Assembly (NCBI GenBank): GCA_028689545.1
Contig: JAQVCX010000021.1
Coordinates: 1 to 39,662, forward strand
Length of the DNA stretch: 39,662 nt
Direction: 5' to 3'
Origin: Parabacteroides sp.
GTDB lineage: Bacteria; Bacteroidota; Bacteroidia; Bacteroidales; Tannerellaceae
Part shown: positions 8,737 to 17,475 of the stretch, one piece after another
How the letters are laid out: each line of letters begins with the position of its first letter
Numbering within the stretch: the stretch's first letter is position 1
Notes under the pieces: model-generated
What the model was told of the DNA's origin: nothing
The model's input: the letters and a program-made list of their open reading frames with translations, nothing else
The model's database searches: none
Position numbers and translations under genes: made by a program

Positions 8737-9756
8737 ATGAGTATAACAATAGTGGGGATAGAGTCTTCTTGCGATGACACTTCCTCTTCCGTGATCCGGG
8801 ATGGCGTGATGCTGTCCAACGTAATAGCCAGCCAAGCCGTTCATGAGGCCTATGGCGGGGTTGTCCCCGAGTTGGCTTCCCGTGCCCATCAGCAGAATAT
8901 CATCCCGGTGGTGGCCGAGGCGATCAAGCGCGCGGGGATCGATAAGTCCGAGTTGAGCGCCGTGGCGTTTACCCGTGGGCCGGGTTTGATGGGGTCGTTA
9001 TTGGTAGGGACCTCGTTCGCCAAGGGCTTTGCCGCTTCCTTGGATATCCCGATGATCGAGGTCAATCACTTGCAGGCCCATGTGCTGGCCCATTTTATCA
9101 AGGAGACGCCCGACGATGACCACGCTCCCTCGTTCCCTTTCCTTTGCTTGTTGGTTTCGGGCGGTAACTCGCAAATCATTAAGGTGAACGCTTATAACGA
9201 CATGGAGGTGATCGGCCAGACGATCGACGACGCCGCCGGTGAGGCTTTCGATAAATGCGCCAAGGTGATGGGGCTGGGTTATCCCGGGGGCCCCGTCGTG
9301 AACCGTTTGGCGAACGAGGGCGATCCCAAGGCGTTTACGTTCAGCAAACCGCATATCCCCGGATATGATTATAGCTTTAGCGGCTTGAAGACCTCTTTCT
9401 TGTACACCTTGCGGGATCACTTGAAGGAAGATCCGGATTTCATCGAGAAGAACAAGCGAGACCTGTGCGCTTCCTTGCAAGCTACGGTGATCGATATCTT
9501 GATGAGTAAATTGCGTAAGGCGGCGAAGGATTTGGATATAAAGGAGGTAGCCGTTGCCGGAGGCGTATCGGCCAACACCGGTTTGCGTGACGCTTTCTTG
9601 GATCACGCCAAGCGTTTCGGCTGGAAAGTGCATATCCCGAAGTTCTCCTTTACGACGGACAACGCCGCCATGGTCGCTATCACCGGATATTATAAGTATA
9701 TGGATAAGGAGTTCTGTCCGATGGACGCGGCTCCTTTCTCCAGGGTGGTCTTATAG
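8737..9756 (+). CDS. tsaD: tRNA N6-adenosine threonylcarbamoyltransferase TsaD
   Basis: The Kae1/TsaD-type ASKHA enzyme transfers the threonylcarbamoyl group onto A37 of ANN-decoding tRNAs, working with TsaB, TsaC and TsaE. The N-terminus VGIESSCDDTS is the family signature. The metal-binding His111 and His115 lie in NHLQAHVLAHF. LVSGGNSQI, GEAFDKCAKVMGL and VAGGVSANTGLR are also present. Length is 339 residues, normal for bacterial TsaD. ATG 8737 is 63 bases from the start of the divergent tamB extension. No partner tsa gene is adjacent. Confidence 0.97.
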   Translation: MSITIVGIESSCDDTSSSVIRDGVMLSNVIASQAVHEAYGGVVPELASRAHQQNIIPVVAEAIKRAGIDKSELSAVAFTRGPGLMGSLLVGTSFAKGFAASLDIPMIEVNHLQAHVLAHFIKETPDDDHAPSFPFLCLLVSGGNSQIIKVNAYNDMEVIGQTIDDAAGEAFDKCAKVMGLGYPGGPVVNRLANEGDPKAFTFSKPHIPGYDYSFSGLKTSFLYTLRDHLKEDPDFIEKNKRDLCASLQATVIDILMSKLRKAAKDLDIKEVAVAGGVSANTGLRDAFLDHAKRFGWKVHIPKFSFTTDNAAMVAITGYYKYMDKEFCPMDAAPFSRVVL

Positions 9757-9787
9757 AGAAAGGGTTTCCCCGTGAGTTCGACCGGAT

Positions 9788-9990
9788 AGTCGCCGGCGAG
9801 CCGGAAAGCGTATCCAAACGCTCGGCGAGGGTCGCCGGGGGATTCGGAAGCGGCGCGAAAGGGTCGGCGGGGGTCGCCGGGCGTTTCGGAAGCGACGCGA
9901 GGTGGTCGGCGAGGGTCGCCGGGCGTTTCGGAAGCGACGCGAGGTGGTCGGCGAGGGTCGCCGGGGATTTCGCGTCGCTTTTATCTCCTC
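9788..9990. repeat. 42-bp GC-rich tandem minisatellite
   Basis: The block GGTCGCCGGG recurs at 9830, 9872, 9914 and 9956, exactly 42 bases apart, with a diverged copy starting near 9789. The units at 9872 and 9914 are nearly identical. Each unit holds a short palindrome, GGCGAGGGTCGCC or a close variant. Because 42 is a multiple of three, both strands have open frames with 14-residue repeats rich in Arg, Pro and Ser. Neither looks like a real protein. The 355-bp gap between tsaD and pncC contains this array and a non-repetitive tail (9991-10111) in which I see nothing else. Confidence 0.8.
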
Positions 9991-10111
9991 CCGCGGCACG
10001 GGCTTTGCCTATCGGTGTTATCGGGGGGATTCATTCTGTTCGCGGCGGACCGGCTCTCCGGCTGTCGCTTCCTTAAAAAAATGTGTTGTTTTTATTAATA
10101 TCATTATAGCA

Positions 10112-10615
10112 ATGGGAATATGTGATTTACCAATACAGTTAAGAGTAGCGAAAGTCCTCAAAGAGGAGCACTTAGTGATGGGTACGGCGGAGAGTTGTAC
10201 GGGCGGGAAGATCGCCAGCCTGATCACCTCCGTGTCGGGTAGCTCGGAGTATTTTGCCGGGGGCGTGGTCTCCTATAGCAACGAGGTGAAACGGAATGTG
10301 CTCGGTGTAGCCGAGGCGGATCTCGAGGCTTTCGGGGCCGTAAGCCAGCCGGTGGTGGAGCAGATGGCCCGTGGGGCGATGCGGGTATTGGGGTGTGATT
10401 GCGTCGTAGCTACCTCCGGGGTCGCCGGGCCGAAAGGCGGTACGCGCTCGAAACCGGTGGGGATGGTATGGATCGCCGTCGCTTATAAGGAGAGGATTCT
10501 CTCCGAGTGCTATCGTTTCGGAAAGAATCCTCGCTGGATGAATATTAGCTTGTCGACGGAGGCGGCGCTCGAGATGTTGCTCAAGGTGATCCGTGAGGAA
10601 GGAACTATCGCTTAA
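10112..10615 (+). CDS. pncC: CinA C-terminal domain protein, nicotinamide-nucleotide amidase
   Basis: PncC deamidates nicotinamide mononucleotide to nicotinate mononucleotide in pyridine-nucleotide salvage. This is a stand-alone CinA C-terminal domain of 167 residues. GTAESCTGG carries the likely catalytic Ser28, and VVSYSNEVK carries Tyr55 and Lys60 of the expected active site. TSGVAGPKGGT and KPVGMVWIA follow. The frame stays open upstream to 9902 through the 42-bp repeat, but I chose ATG 10112 because the repeat-encoded part has no family similarity. Its stop overlaps the stop of the convergent SGNH gene by 4 bases. Some family members act only as domains of CinA; amidase activity here is inferred. 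Confidence 0.92.
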   Translation: MGICDLPIQLRVAKVLKEEHLVMGTAESCTGGKIASLITSVSGSSEYFAGGVVSYSNEVKRNVLGVAEADLEAFGAVSQPVVEQMARGAMRVLGCDCVVATSGVAGPKGGTRSKPVGMVWIAVAYKERILSECYRFGKNPRWMNISLSTEAALEMLLKVIREEGTIA

Positions 10616-11751
10616 TGAGCGATCTCGTCCACGATTCGCTTGTAGCCTTCCTCGTTCGGGTGCAATATCTCCCGTACTTTCCGCTCTACGGCGTTCGCCT
10701 GTGTCGCCATGCCCCAGTCGGAAGGATGGACGTAATCCACCCAAGCGTCGGGGTGCAGCCCGAGTTCCTCTTTCGTAAGATAGTAGAGATCCTTTACCCC
10801 TTGCGCCCGCAATTCCTCGAACGCCTCTTTAGCTCCTTGGTTCACGTGCGTATAGTCTTCCTGCTTCGTGTAGTCGGCGAGCGCGTTGCTATATCCGAGA
10901 TGTTCCACCAAAAGGATCGGCGAGGAGTGGGAGGCACGTATCTGCCCCACCGCGTCCGATACGAGCTTCACGATCTCCTCCTTGCTCTTTGGCGTGAGGT
11001 TGGGCAGGCAGTCAAGGATGTAAAGGCGTGCGTCTATCTCGCAAATGAAATCCAGCACCTCTTTCTCCAAGCGTCCGTTGCCGGAGAAGCCCAGGTTGAT
11101 AAGCGGATATCCCAGGGAACGCTGCAAGATCGTGCCCCAAGCCATGCCCGGGCGGGATGCGCACGCGCCTTGGGCGATCGAGGTCCCGTATAAAAGAATC
11201 GGCTTCTCGGGCGATACGGGGATAAACGTAAGCTCCTTGTTTTCGGGCACGCCTATTTCCAGCCACTTTACCGTATTATACGGGGGCAGGTAGAGACGGA
11301 ACTCATAGCCCCTGTCGTGATACTTGTCTTTCCCGATGTTCGTATAATGATATTGAAGCGTATCGCCGGAAGGATACCCTCCGAAATAGAAACGCCATTG
11401 GCCATCGCTATCGATGCTGTATAGATCCACGCCGGATACGCCTGTGGTAGGCATATGTGGCATATTCAGCGATCCGTCTACGGTGTAGCGGACTTTCAGC
11501 TCGGGGGCGTCGCTGTAAAAATGGATCGCCAGTCCGGCGGCGTTGCGGGATAAATCCCATACAGGTTTACGCACCTTGCCCTCGGCTCTTTGGGGAAGCC
11601 GTGCGTAGCTATCTCCGATCTCCTCGGTCCATCCTTGGTTTTGTACGACAGGAAATCCGCATTCAAGCGGATTGAGCCATTTCCATTGCGCGTGGGCGGA
11701 AAGAACCGTAAACCACACGAGCGTTAAGCAGATTTTGTGAAGTCTCATCAT
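10612..11751 (-). CDS. Secreted SGNH/GDSL hydrolase with GxDLY N-terminal domain
   Basis: This looks like an exported carbohydrate or acyl esterase. A signal peptide covers about residues 1-21 (ends SAHAQ). The N-terminal beta domain contains the GVDLY motif typical of the GxDLY family. The SGNH domain follows: block I GTSIAQG with nucleophile Ser191, block II GFSGNGRLE with the oxyanion Gly, DCLPN with the Asn of block III, and VDYVHPSDWGM with the Asp339/His342 pair. Length is 379 residues. It is divergent from the GH97 gene, 83 bases away, so the two may share regulation in deacylating and cleaving a glycan. The natural substrate is unknown. Confidence 0.87.
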   Translation of the reverse strand: MMRLHKICLTLVWFTVLSAHAQWKWLNPLECGFPVVQNQGWTEEIGDSYARLPQRAEGKVRKPVWDLSRNAAGLAIHFYSDAPELKVRYTVDGSLNMPHMPTTGVSGVDLYSIDSDGQWRFYFGGYPSGDTLQYHYTNIGKDKYHDRGYEFRLYLPPYNTVKWLEIGVPENKELTFIPVSPEKPILLYGTSIAQGACASRPGMAWGTILQRSLGYPLINLGFSGNGRLEKEVLDFICEIDARLYILDCLPNLTPKSKEEIVKLVSDAVGQIRASHSSPILLVEHLGYSNALADYTKQEDYTHVNQGAKEAFEELRAQGVKDLYYLTKEELGLHPDAWVDYVHPSDWGMATQANAVERKVREILHPNEEGYKRIVDEIAH

Positions 11752-11796
11752 GCTGGTATTATTTGTTTTTTGTTATGAATGCAGGCAAAGATACTC

Positions 11797-11804
11797 TATA
11801 TTTG
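11797..11804 (+). promoter_or_regulatory. Candidate -7 box of the GH97 gene
   Basis: TATATTTG, an exact TAnnTTTG match, 30 bases before the ATG, in the 83-bp gap between the divergent SGNH and GH97 genes. The nearest TTG upstream is 24 bases away, slightly longer than the usual spacing. Confidence 0.5.
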
Positions 11805-11834
11805 TATTCATAAACAAACTTAAATCAACGAACC

Positions 11835-13826
11835 ATGAGTAAAAACATTTTATTCGCTTTTCTTTTTGTGTGGGGCGCTATCCCGGCGATCGCCCAAAAG
11901 AGTTATCAAGTCCAGTCTCCGGACCGGAATATAAAGGTAGAGGTTACGGTAGCCGATAAAGTCACTTTCGCTATCGTGCAGGATGATTCGGAGGTGATGA
12001 ACTCGGCCGTATCTATGACCCTGCAGGGGGGCGAGGTGCTTGGAGCGAACCCGAAAGTCTTGAAAGTGACGAAGACCTCGGTGGACAAGGAAATACCCTC
12101 TCCGTTCTATAAGAAAGACGTGGTGAAGGATATTTATAATGAGATGCGAATCTCGTTTCGGGGAGACTACGGATTGGCGTTCAGGGTTTACAACGATGGA
12201 GCCGCTTATCGTTTCACGACGAAAAGAAAGGAATCGATCGTGATCGCCGATGAGGAAGCCGTCTATAATTTCCCCTCGGATTATAAGACATTCACTGCTT
12301 ACGTGAATAGTACGAAGCCGACGTTCGAGGAGCAATTCTTCAACTCCTTCGAGCAGCCTTACGTAAACGAGCCGATCACTCAGCTGAATGATAAACGCCT
12401 GAAGATCCTGCCTCTATTGGTGGATCTGGGAGACGGCCGTAAGATCTGCGTCACGGAAGCCGATCTGGAGGATTACCCCGGGATGTTCTTGAATAACGAG
12501 ACGGGAAAACCTTCCTTGAAAGCGGTTCACGCGCCTTATCCGAAAGTGAAGGAGCAAGGCGGCCATAATCAATTGCAGATGTTGGTGAAAGAGCGTGAGG
12601 ACTATATCGCCAAGACATCCGGAACCCGTTCTTTCCCTTGGCGTGCGTTTATCATCTCCCGGAATGATAAGGAGCTGGCCGATTGCGATATGGTCTACCG
12701 CCTGGCTTCTCCCTCCCGGGTAAAGGATCTCTCTTGGATCCGGCCGGGCAAGGTGGCTTGGGATTGGTGGAACGACTGGAATCTATACGGTGTGGATTTC
12801 CGTGCCGGAATCAATAATCCTACCTATAAATATTATATCGACTTCGCCGCCGAGCATGGTATCGAGTACGTGATCTTGGATGAGGGCTGGGCCGTGAACC
12901 TGCAGGCGGATATGATGCAAGTGATACCGGAGATCAATCTACAGGAATTGGTGGATTATGGCAAATCCAAGAATGTAGGCATCATCCTTTGGGCGGGTTA
13001 CTGGGCTTTCGCCCGTGATATGGAGAATATCGTGAAGCATTATTCGGATATGGGCGTGAAAGGCTTCAAGGTGGATTTCTTGGATCGCGACGATCAGGAA
13101 ATGGTGAACTTTGTTTATAAGGCTTCCGAGGTCTGCGCGAAGTATAAGATGCTCGCGGATTTCCATGGCGTATTCAAGCCGACAGGCCTTCAACGGACCT
13201 ATCCGAACGTGCTGAACTATGAGGGCGTGAATGGCTTGGAGCAAATGAAATGGTCTCCCGAGTCTTACGATATGGTGACGTACGATGTCACGATCCCATT
13301 CATCCGCATGATCGCCGGCCCGATGGATTATACGCAGGGCGCTATGCGCAACGCCGCCAAAGGTAATTATCGCCCGGTCAACTCGGAGCCGATGAGCCAA
13401 GGAACCCGTTGCCGCCAGTTGGCTACTTACGTGATCTTCGAGTCTCCTTTTAATATGTTGTGCGATGCCCCGTCTAATTACAGGAGGGAAAAGGAGTGTA
13501 CGGAATTTATCTCCCGCATCCCCACCGTCTGGGACGAGATGATCTCGCTGGATGGAAAAGTCTCCGAATACGTAGCGATCGCCCGCCGCCAGGGTTCTGA
13601 TTGGTATATCGGGGCGTTGACCAACTGGACACCGAGGGAGCTGGACTTAGACCTATCTTTCGTGGGCGAAGGAGATTATACCTTGGAAGTATTCAAGGAT
13701 GGCATAAACGCCGATCGTGCCGCCCGCGATTATAAGAAAGAGATAATCCCCGTGCCGGCGGATCGTAAACTGAAGATCCATATGGCTCCCGGTGGAGGAT
13801 GGGCGGCTCGCGTACTGAAACGATAA
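11835..13826 (+). CDS. GH97 family glycosidase, probable retaining alpha-galactosidase
   Basis: Full-length GH97 (663 residues): signal peptide to about residue 20 (AIPAIAQ), an N-terminal beta-sandwich, a catalytic TIM barrel, and a C-terminal beta domain. The barrel shows WDWWNDWN, ILDEGWA and KVDFLDRDDQ. Asp414 in the last motif aligns by position with the nucleophile of the retaining alpha-galactosidase BT1871; SusB-type inverting alpha-glucosidases lack this Asp. A Glu in NYEGVNGLE (463 or 469) is the likely acid/base. It would act in the periplasm or at the outer membrane. It is divergent from the SGNH esterase and is followed 99 bases later by the barrel gene. The linkage preference is inferred from the one motif. 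Confidence 0.9.
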   Translation: MSKNILFAFLFVWGAIPAIAQKSYQVQSPDRNIKVEVTVADKVTFAIVQDDSEVMNSAVSMTLQGGEVLGANPKVLKVTKTSVDKEIPSPFYKKDVVKDIYNEMRISFRGDYGLAFRVYNDGAAYRFTTKRKESIVIADEEAVYNFPSDYKTFTAYVNSTKPTFEEQFFNSFEQPYVNEPITQLNDKRLKILPLLVDLGDGRKICVTEADLEDYPGMFLNNETGKPSLKAVHAPYPKVKEQGGHNQLQMLVKEREDYIAKTSGTRSFPWRAFIISRNDKELADCDMVYRLASPSRVKDLSWIRPGKVAWDWWNDWNLYGVDFRAGINNPTYKYYIDFAAEHGIEYVILDEGWAVNLQADMMQVIPEINLQELVDYGKSKNVGIILWAGYWAFARDMENIVKHYSDMGVKGFKVDFLDRDDQEMVNFVYKASEVCAKYKMLADFHGVFKPTGLQRTYPNVLNYEGVNGLEQMKWSPESYDMVTYDVTIPFIRMIAGPMDYTQGAMRNAAKGNYRPVNSEPMSQGTRCRQLATYVIFESPFNMLCDAPSNYRREKECTEFISRIPTVWDEMISLDGKVSEYVAIARRQGSDWYIGALTNWTPRELDLDLSFVGEGDYTLEVFKDGINADRAARDYKKEIIPVPADRKLKIHMAPGGGWAARVLKR

Positions 13827-13869
13827 TTTCTTTGTTCGTCTAAAGCAACCCCGGCATTCGTCGAATATA

Positions 13870-13923
13870 CCTTTACTTTTATAGGCGCGGGCGCTAGATT
13901 TGCGTATCATTTAAAAGTAAAGG
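13870..13923. promoter_or_regulatory. 12-bp inverted repeat bracketing the promoter of the barrel gene
   Basis: CCTTTACTTTTA (13870-13881) and TAAAAGTAAAGG (13912-13923) are perfect inverted repeats separated by 30 bases. The spacer contains TAGATTTG at 13895-13902, an exact -7 box, and the right arm ends two bases before the ATG. It could be an operator for a dimeric regulator. The right arm would also lie in the short mRNA leader. Confidence 0.5.
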
Positions 13924-13925
13924 AT

Positions 13926-16412
13926 ATGAAGACTAGGTTGGTATGTATGGGGATGCTGTTATTGGTTATTCTGTCTGTCCCGGCTTTGGGACAGGCCCAG
14001 AAGACATTGGTGAAAGGTTTGCTCTTGGATTCTTTGACGAATGAGGGCGAACCTTTCGCTACTATTCGTGTCTTTCGCCCGAACAAAGCGGATAAACCCG
14101 TGGCGATGACCGTGACGGATATGGAGGGACGGTTCGAGCAAGAAGTGAGTGGCAAAGGCGATTTCGAGATCTTATTTAGCTCGGTAGGGAAAACGAGCAA
14201 GACGGTTCCTTTATCCCTGAAGGGAGAGCGGATCGTGAACTTGGATACCATCTATATCTCCGAGGATATGCAGCAGCTGAAAGGCGTAGAGGTGGTGGCC
14301 CAACGCCCCTTGGTGAAGATGGAGGTGGATAAGATGAGCTATAATACGGAGGACGACGTAGATTCGAAATCGAGTACCGTGCTGGAAATGCTACGCAAGG
14401 TACCGATGGTTACCGTGGACGGGAATGACAATATCACGGTGAACGGCAGTAGCAATTTCAAGGTATATGTAGACGGGAAGCCAAACGTGATGATGAGCAG
14501 CAACCCCTCCGCGGTGTTGAAGAATATGCCGGCCAGTAGCGTGAAGAATATCGAGGTGATCACCAACCCGGGCGTGAAGTACGATGCCGAGGGTGTAGGG
14601 GGCGTGTTGAATTTGGTCATGGACAAGGTGACAGGTGCCGGAGCGGTCGATCTAAGCGGATACAATGGCACGATACGGGGACTGGCCAGCACGAAAGGCT
14701 TTGGCGGCGGCGCGTATTTCAGCATGCAGAAGAAGAAGTTCTCCATGACGGTAAACGCGAATGTGGCGAAAAGTATGATGGATGACTCGTCCGCGGAGAT
14801 AAGCCGTGAGCAATTCTCCGACACCGGGACGGGCGTGCAGACCGTGTCAAGCGTGGGCGATAACGACTTCCTGATCAAGATGGGCAACCTTAACGTAGGC
14901 TATGAAGTGGATTCGCTGAACCTGCTGACCGCCTCTTTCGGCTTGATGGGATTCGATAACAATAGCGATATGGGACTGAGCTCCTCACTACGTGGCGGAG
15001 TCTTCGGCGAGGGTTTTAGCTATAAGGGACGCTCGGATCAGGAAAACGATAATTATTCCATCAACGGAAGTGTCGATTACCAACATACGTTCGCCTCCAA
15101 CGCCGATCGTACCTTGACGTTCTCTTATCTCATCTCCGCTTCTCCCACCTACTCCGATGCCTATAGCTTGTTCGAGGGAGATACCGGAAATCCTTACTTG
15201 AACCTGACAAACCGCTATACGGACGCTCATCGGAATACCTTGGAGAATACCTTCCAGGCCGATTTCTCCACGCCGTTGAAAGCGGGGCAGAAGTTGAATG
15301 TAGGCTTGAAGTATATCGCTCGTGATAACTCGTCGGACTCTAAGTATTATCTGGAGCAAGAAGGGACGTATGTATATAATGAGGCCGGCAGCCTCGATTA
15401 TGAGCATACGAACGATATCTTGGCCGGTTACGCCGAGTATGAGGGTAAATGGAAGAACTGGGGCTTTAAGGGGGGATTGCGTTATGAGTACACGTGGCAG
15501 CACGTAAGATTCTCGCGGGGGCAAGGCGAGGATTTCTCCATGGATTATGGCAATCTGGTGCCCTCGGCCAACCTGTCTTATACGATAGCGGCCAACCAAA
15601 ATATAGGCATGACTTATAACATGCGTATCAGCCGCCCCGGTATCTCTTACCTCAATCCTTACGTGGATCGGACGGACCCTACTAGCATTACTTATGGCAA
15701 TACGGATCTGGAGTGCGAGAAGGCGCATAATATCAGCTTGGTCTATAACCTGTTCACCCCGAAGTGGATCGTGAACCTGACGTTGCGCCAAGGTATTTGC
15801 GATAATGCCATCGATAGCTATAGCTTTTATAAGGAGAACGTGCTGAACACTACATATGGCAATATCGTGAAGAATCACCAAACGGGATTGAACGCCTACG
15901 TGAATTGGAACGCCGGGCCCAAGACCCGTATTTATATGAATAGTGGCGTATCGTATGTGGATTTGAGGAGTGAGCGGATCGACCTGTCGAATACCGGCTG
16001 GCAGGCCAACGCGATGATCGGGGCACAGCAAACGCTTCCTTGGGATATCCGTTTAAGCTTGAACGTGATCTCCTCTACCAAGCAATACAATCTGCAGGGG
16101 TGGAATAGTGGCTTTAACGCTGTCATGGGAAGCGTCACCCGTTCCTTCTTCAAGGATAAGCTGAGTGTGGGTATCACGGGTATGACTCCGCTCACGGGCT
16201 CGAAGATGGAGATAAAGTCGTTCTCTCGTGGAAAGGATTTCGAGAACAGATCCACGATGAGAATACCGATCCAGATGGTGGGCATCAATATCAGCTATAC
16301 GTTTGGTAAGCAACAATCCTCGGTAAAGAAGGTGAAACGCGCGATCCAGAATACCGACGTGAAAGAGATGCGCTCGCAAACAACCGAAATGGGTACGATG
16401 ATGGTCAAATAG
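13926..16412 (+). CDS. Outer-membrane beta-barrel protein, TonB-dependent receptor-like
   Basis: An 828-residue outer-membrane protein: signal peptide (ends about residue 24, PALGQAQ), a carboxypeptidase-regulatory-like beta domain (about 28-110, with GRFEQEV), a plug-like region (about 115-240, with LRKVPMVTVDGND and VEVITNPGVKYDAEG), then a long aromatic-rich barrel ending near KLSVGITGMTPLTGS. This pattern matches the Bacteroidetes OMP_b-brl_3 family rather than SusC: no SusD follows and there is no STN domain. The last ~30 residues are polar and not barrel-like. A LytS/LytTR pair begins 40 bases downstream. The ligand is unknown. Confidence 0.87.
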   Translation: MKTRLVCMGMLLLVILSVPALGQAQKTLVKGLLLDSLTNEGEPFATIRVFRPNKADKPVAMTVTDMEGRFEQEVSGKGDFEILFSSVGKTSKTVPLSLKGERIVNLDTIYISEDMQQLKGVEVVAQRPLVKMEVDKMSYNTEDDVDSKSSTVLEMLRKVPMVTVDGNDNITVNGSSNFKVYVDGKPNVMMSSNPSAVLKNMPASSVKNIEVITNPGVKYDAEGVGGVLNLVMDKVTGAGAVDLSGYNGTIRGLASTKGFGGGAYFSMQKKKFSMTVNANVAKSMMDDSSAEISREQFSDTGTGVQTVSSVGDNDFLIKMGNLNVGYEVDSLNLLTASFGLMGFDNNSDMGLSSSLRGGVFGEGFSYKGRSDQENDNYSINGSVDYQHTFASNADRTLTFSYLISASPTYSDAYSLFEGDTGNPYLNLTNRYTDAHRNTLENTFQADFSTPLKAGQKLNVGLKYIARDNSSDSKYYLEQEGTYVYNEAGSLDYEHTNDILAGYAEYEGKWKNWGFKGGLRYEYTWQHVRFSRGQGEDFSMDYGNLVPSANLSYTIAANQNIGMTYNMRISRPGISYLNPYVDRTDPTSITYGNTDLECEKAHNISLVYNLFTPKWIVNLTLRQGICDNAIDSYSFYKENVLNTTYGNIVKNHQTGLNAYVNWNAGPKTRIYMNSGVSYVDLRSERIDLSNTGWQANAMIGAQQTLPWDIRLSLNVISSTKQYNLQGWNSGFNAVMGSVTRSFFKDKLSVGITGMTPLTGSKMEIKSFSRGKDFENRSTMRIPIQMVGINISYTFGKQQSSVKKVKRAIQNTDVKEMRSQTTEMGTMMVK

Positions 16413-16424
16413 GATTATTTATTA

Positions 16425-16432
16425 TATATTTG
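16425..16432 (+). promoter_or_regulatory. Candidate -7 box of the kinase/regulator pair
   Basis: TATATTTG, an exact TAnnTTTG match, 21 bases before ATG 16453. Its last base is the G of an in-frame GTG, which argues against that GTG as the translation start. It suggests the two-component genes can be expressed separately from the barrel gene. Confidence 0.45.
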
Positions 16433-16452
16433 TGCATAATAAGAATCGTACC

Positions 16453-17475
16453 ATGAAAATAACGAGAAAGGATCTTATCATAGGCCTCATACAGGCGATG
16501 GGCTGGTTCGCTTTCTGCCTGATACCTCCCTTCATCGACTTCTTCGTCCGGAATGATTGGATGAAGGCCTGGGAGCTATTCAAGGTGAACGGCGGCTTCA
16601 CGTTGCCTTTGGCTATTCTGTATTTCCTGAATTTCTATGGGCTTATCCCTTATTTGTTCTATAAGAGTCATCGGACAGTCTTCCTGCTCGTGAATGTGGT
16701 GCTTATTGCCTATTTCGTTTGCCGGGTATTCGTGCCGTTTCCCACGGTGCCTTCCGAATGGGAATCGGGGGTGTATATCGCGATCTTTTCCCTGTTTTTC
16801 GCGAATGTGCTGGTCGTTTCTTGCGCGGTGGGAGTTCGTTATATGCTTCGCTGGAACGATATGCAGATGCGCTTGAAGGAGGAGAAGCAGAAAAACGCCG
16901 AGGCGGAGCTAGCTTGGCTGAAGAACCAGTTGAATCCGCATTTTCTCTTTAATACCTTGAATAATATATCCAGCTTGGTGCAGATAGACCAGGATACGGC
17001 GCAGGAAAGTATCGGGCAGCTGAGCGATTTGTTGCGGTACACGCTCTATGAGTCGAACCACGAGCTGGTGCCGGTGGAAGGCGAGATCGAGTTCATGAGT
17101 AATTACATCGAGTTGATGCGATTGCGCTGCAACGAGCTGGCTACCGTGGAAGTGGATTTGCAGGTCCCGCCTAAACCGATGCGGATCGTTCCGCTCTTGT
17201 TCATCTCTTTGATAGAAAACGCTTTCAAGCATGGCGTGAATAGCCGTAAGCCGTCGTTCGTACGTATTCGTTTCAAGGCGGAGGGAGATGATCTTGTTTT
17301 TACCTGCGAGAATACCGACCATCCGAAACCGGATGTGAACCGTAGCGGATCGGGGATCGGGCTAGAGAACCTGAGGCGTAGGCTGGATCTGGCTTATCCC
17401 GGTCGTTACCGATACGATCAGGAGCTTCGGGAAACTATTTACTTTGTTCAAATAACACTTCAAGACTGCTTATGA
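16453..17475 (+). CDS. LytS-type sensor histidine kinase
   Basis: A 340-residue membrane kinase of the His_kinase (PF06580) class. Four predicted transmembrane helices (about residues 8-28, 45-65, 72-90 and 98-120) lead into a short coiled segment rich in Glu and Lys. The phosphoacceptor His163 lies in LKNQLNPHFLFNTLNN. The ATPase part has ENAFKHGV (N box) and SGSGIGLENLRRRL (G box). There is no periplasmic sensor domain, so the signal is probably sensed in or near the membrane. I chose ATG 16453 rather than GTG 16432 because the latter overlaps the -7 box. Its stop overlaps the start of the LytTR regulator (ATGA), so the two are translationally coupled partners. Confidence 0.93.
   Translation: MKITRKDLIIGLIQAMGWFAFCLIPPFIDFFVRNDWMKAWELFKVNGGFTLPLAILYFLNFYGLIPYLFYKSHRTVFLLVNVVLIAYFVCRVFVPFPTVPSEWESGVYIAIFSLFFANVLVVSCAVGVRYMLRWNDMQMRLKEEKQKNAEAELAWLKNQLNPHFLFNTLNNISSLVQIDQDTAQESIGQLSDLLRYTLYESNHELVPVEGEIEFMSNYIELMRLRCNELATVEVDLQVPPKPMRIVPLLFISLIENAFKHGVNSRKPSFVRIRFKAEGDDLVFTCENTDHPKPDVNRSGSGIGLENLRRRLDLAYPGRYRYDQELRETIYFVQITLQDCL

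Noticed and set aside
9751-9999. 82-residue minus-strand repeat protein from the minisatellite
   Set aside because: The open frame follows automatically from a GC-rich unit of 42 bases; no promoter, start context or domain supports expression.
9902-10111. N-terminal extension of pncC through the 42-bp repeat
   Set aside because: No family similarity in the extension, and ATG 10112 gives a complete CinA C-terminal domain.
14988-16031. 347-residue minus-strand frame over the barrel gene
   Set aside because: Antisense to a convincing outer-membrane protein; composition is rich in Ile, Arg and His without domains.
16432-16452. GTG at 16432 as start of the sensor kinase
   Set aside because: It overlaps the last base of an exact -7 box, so it would not be in the mRNA made from that promoter; ATG 16453 gives a normal N-terminus.
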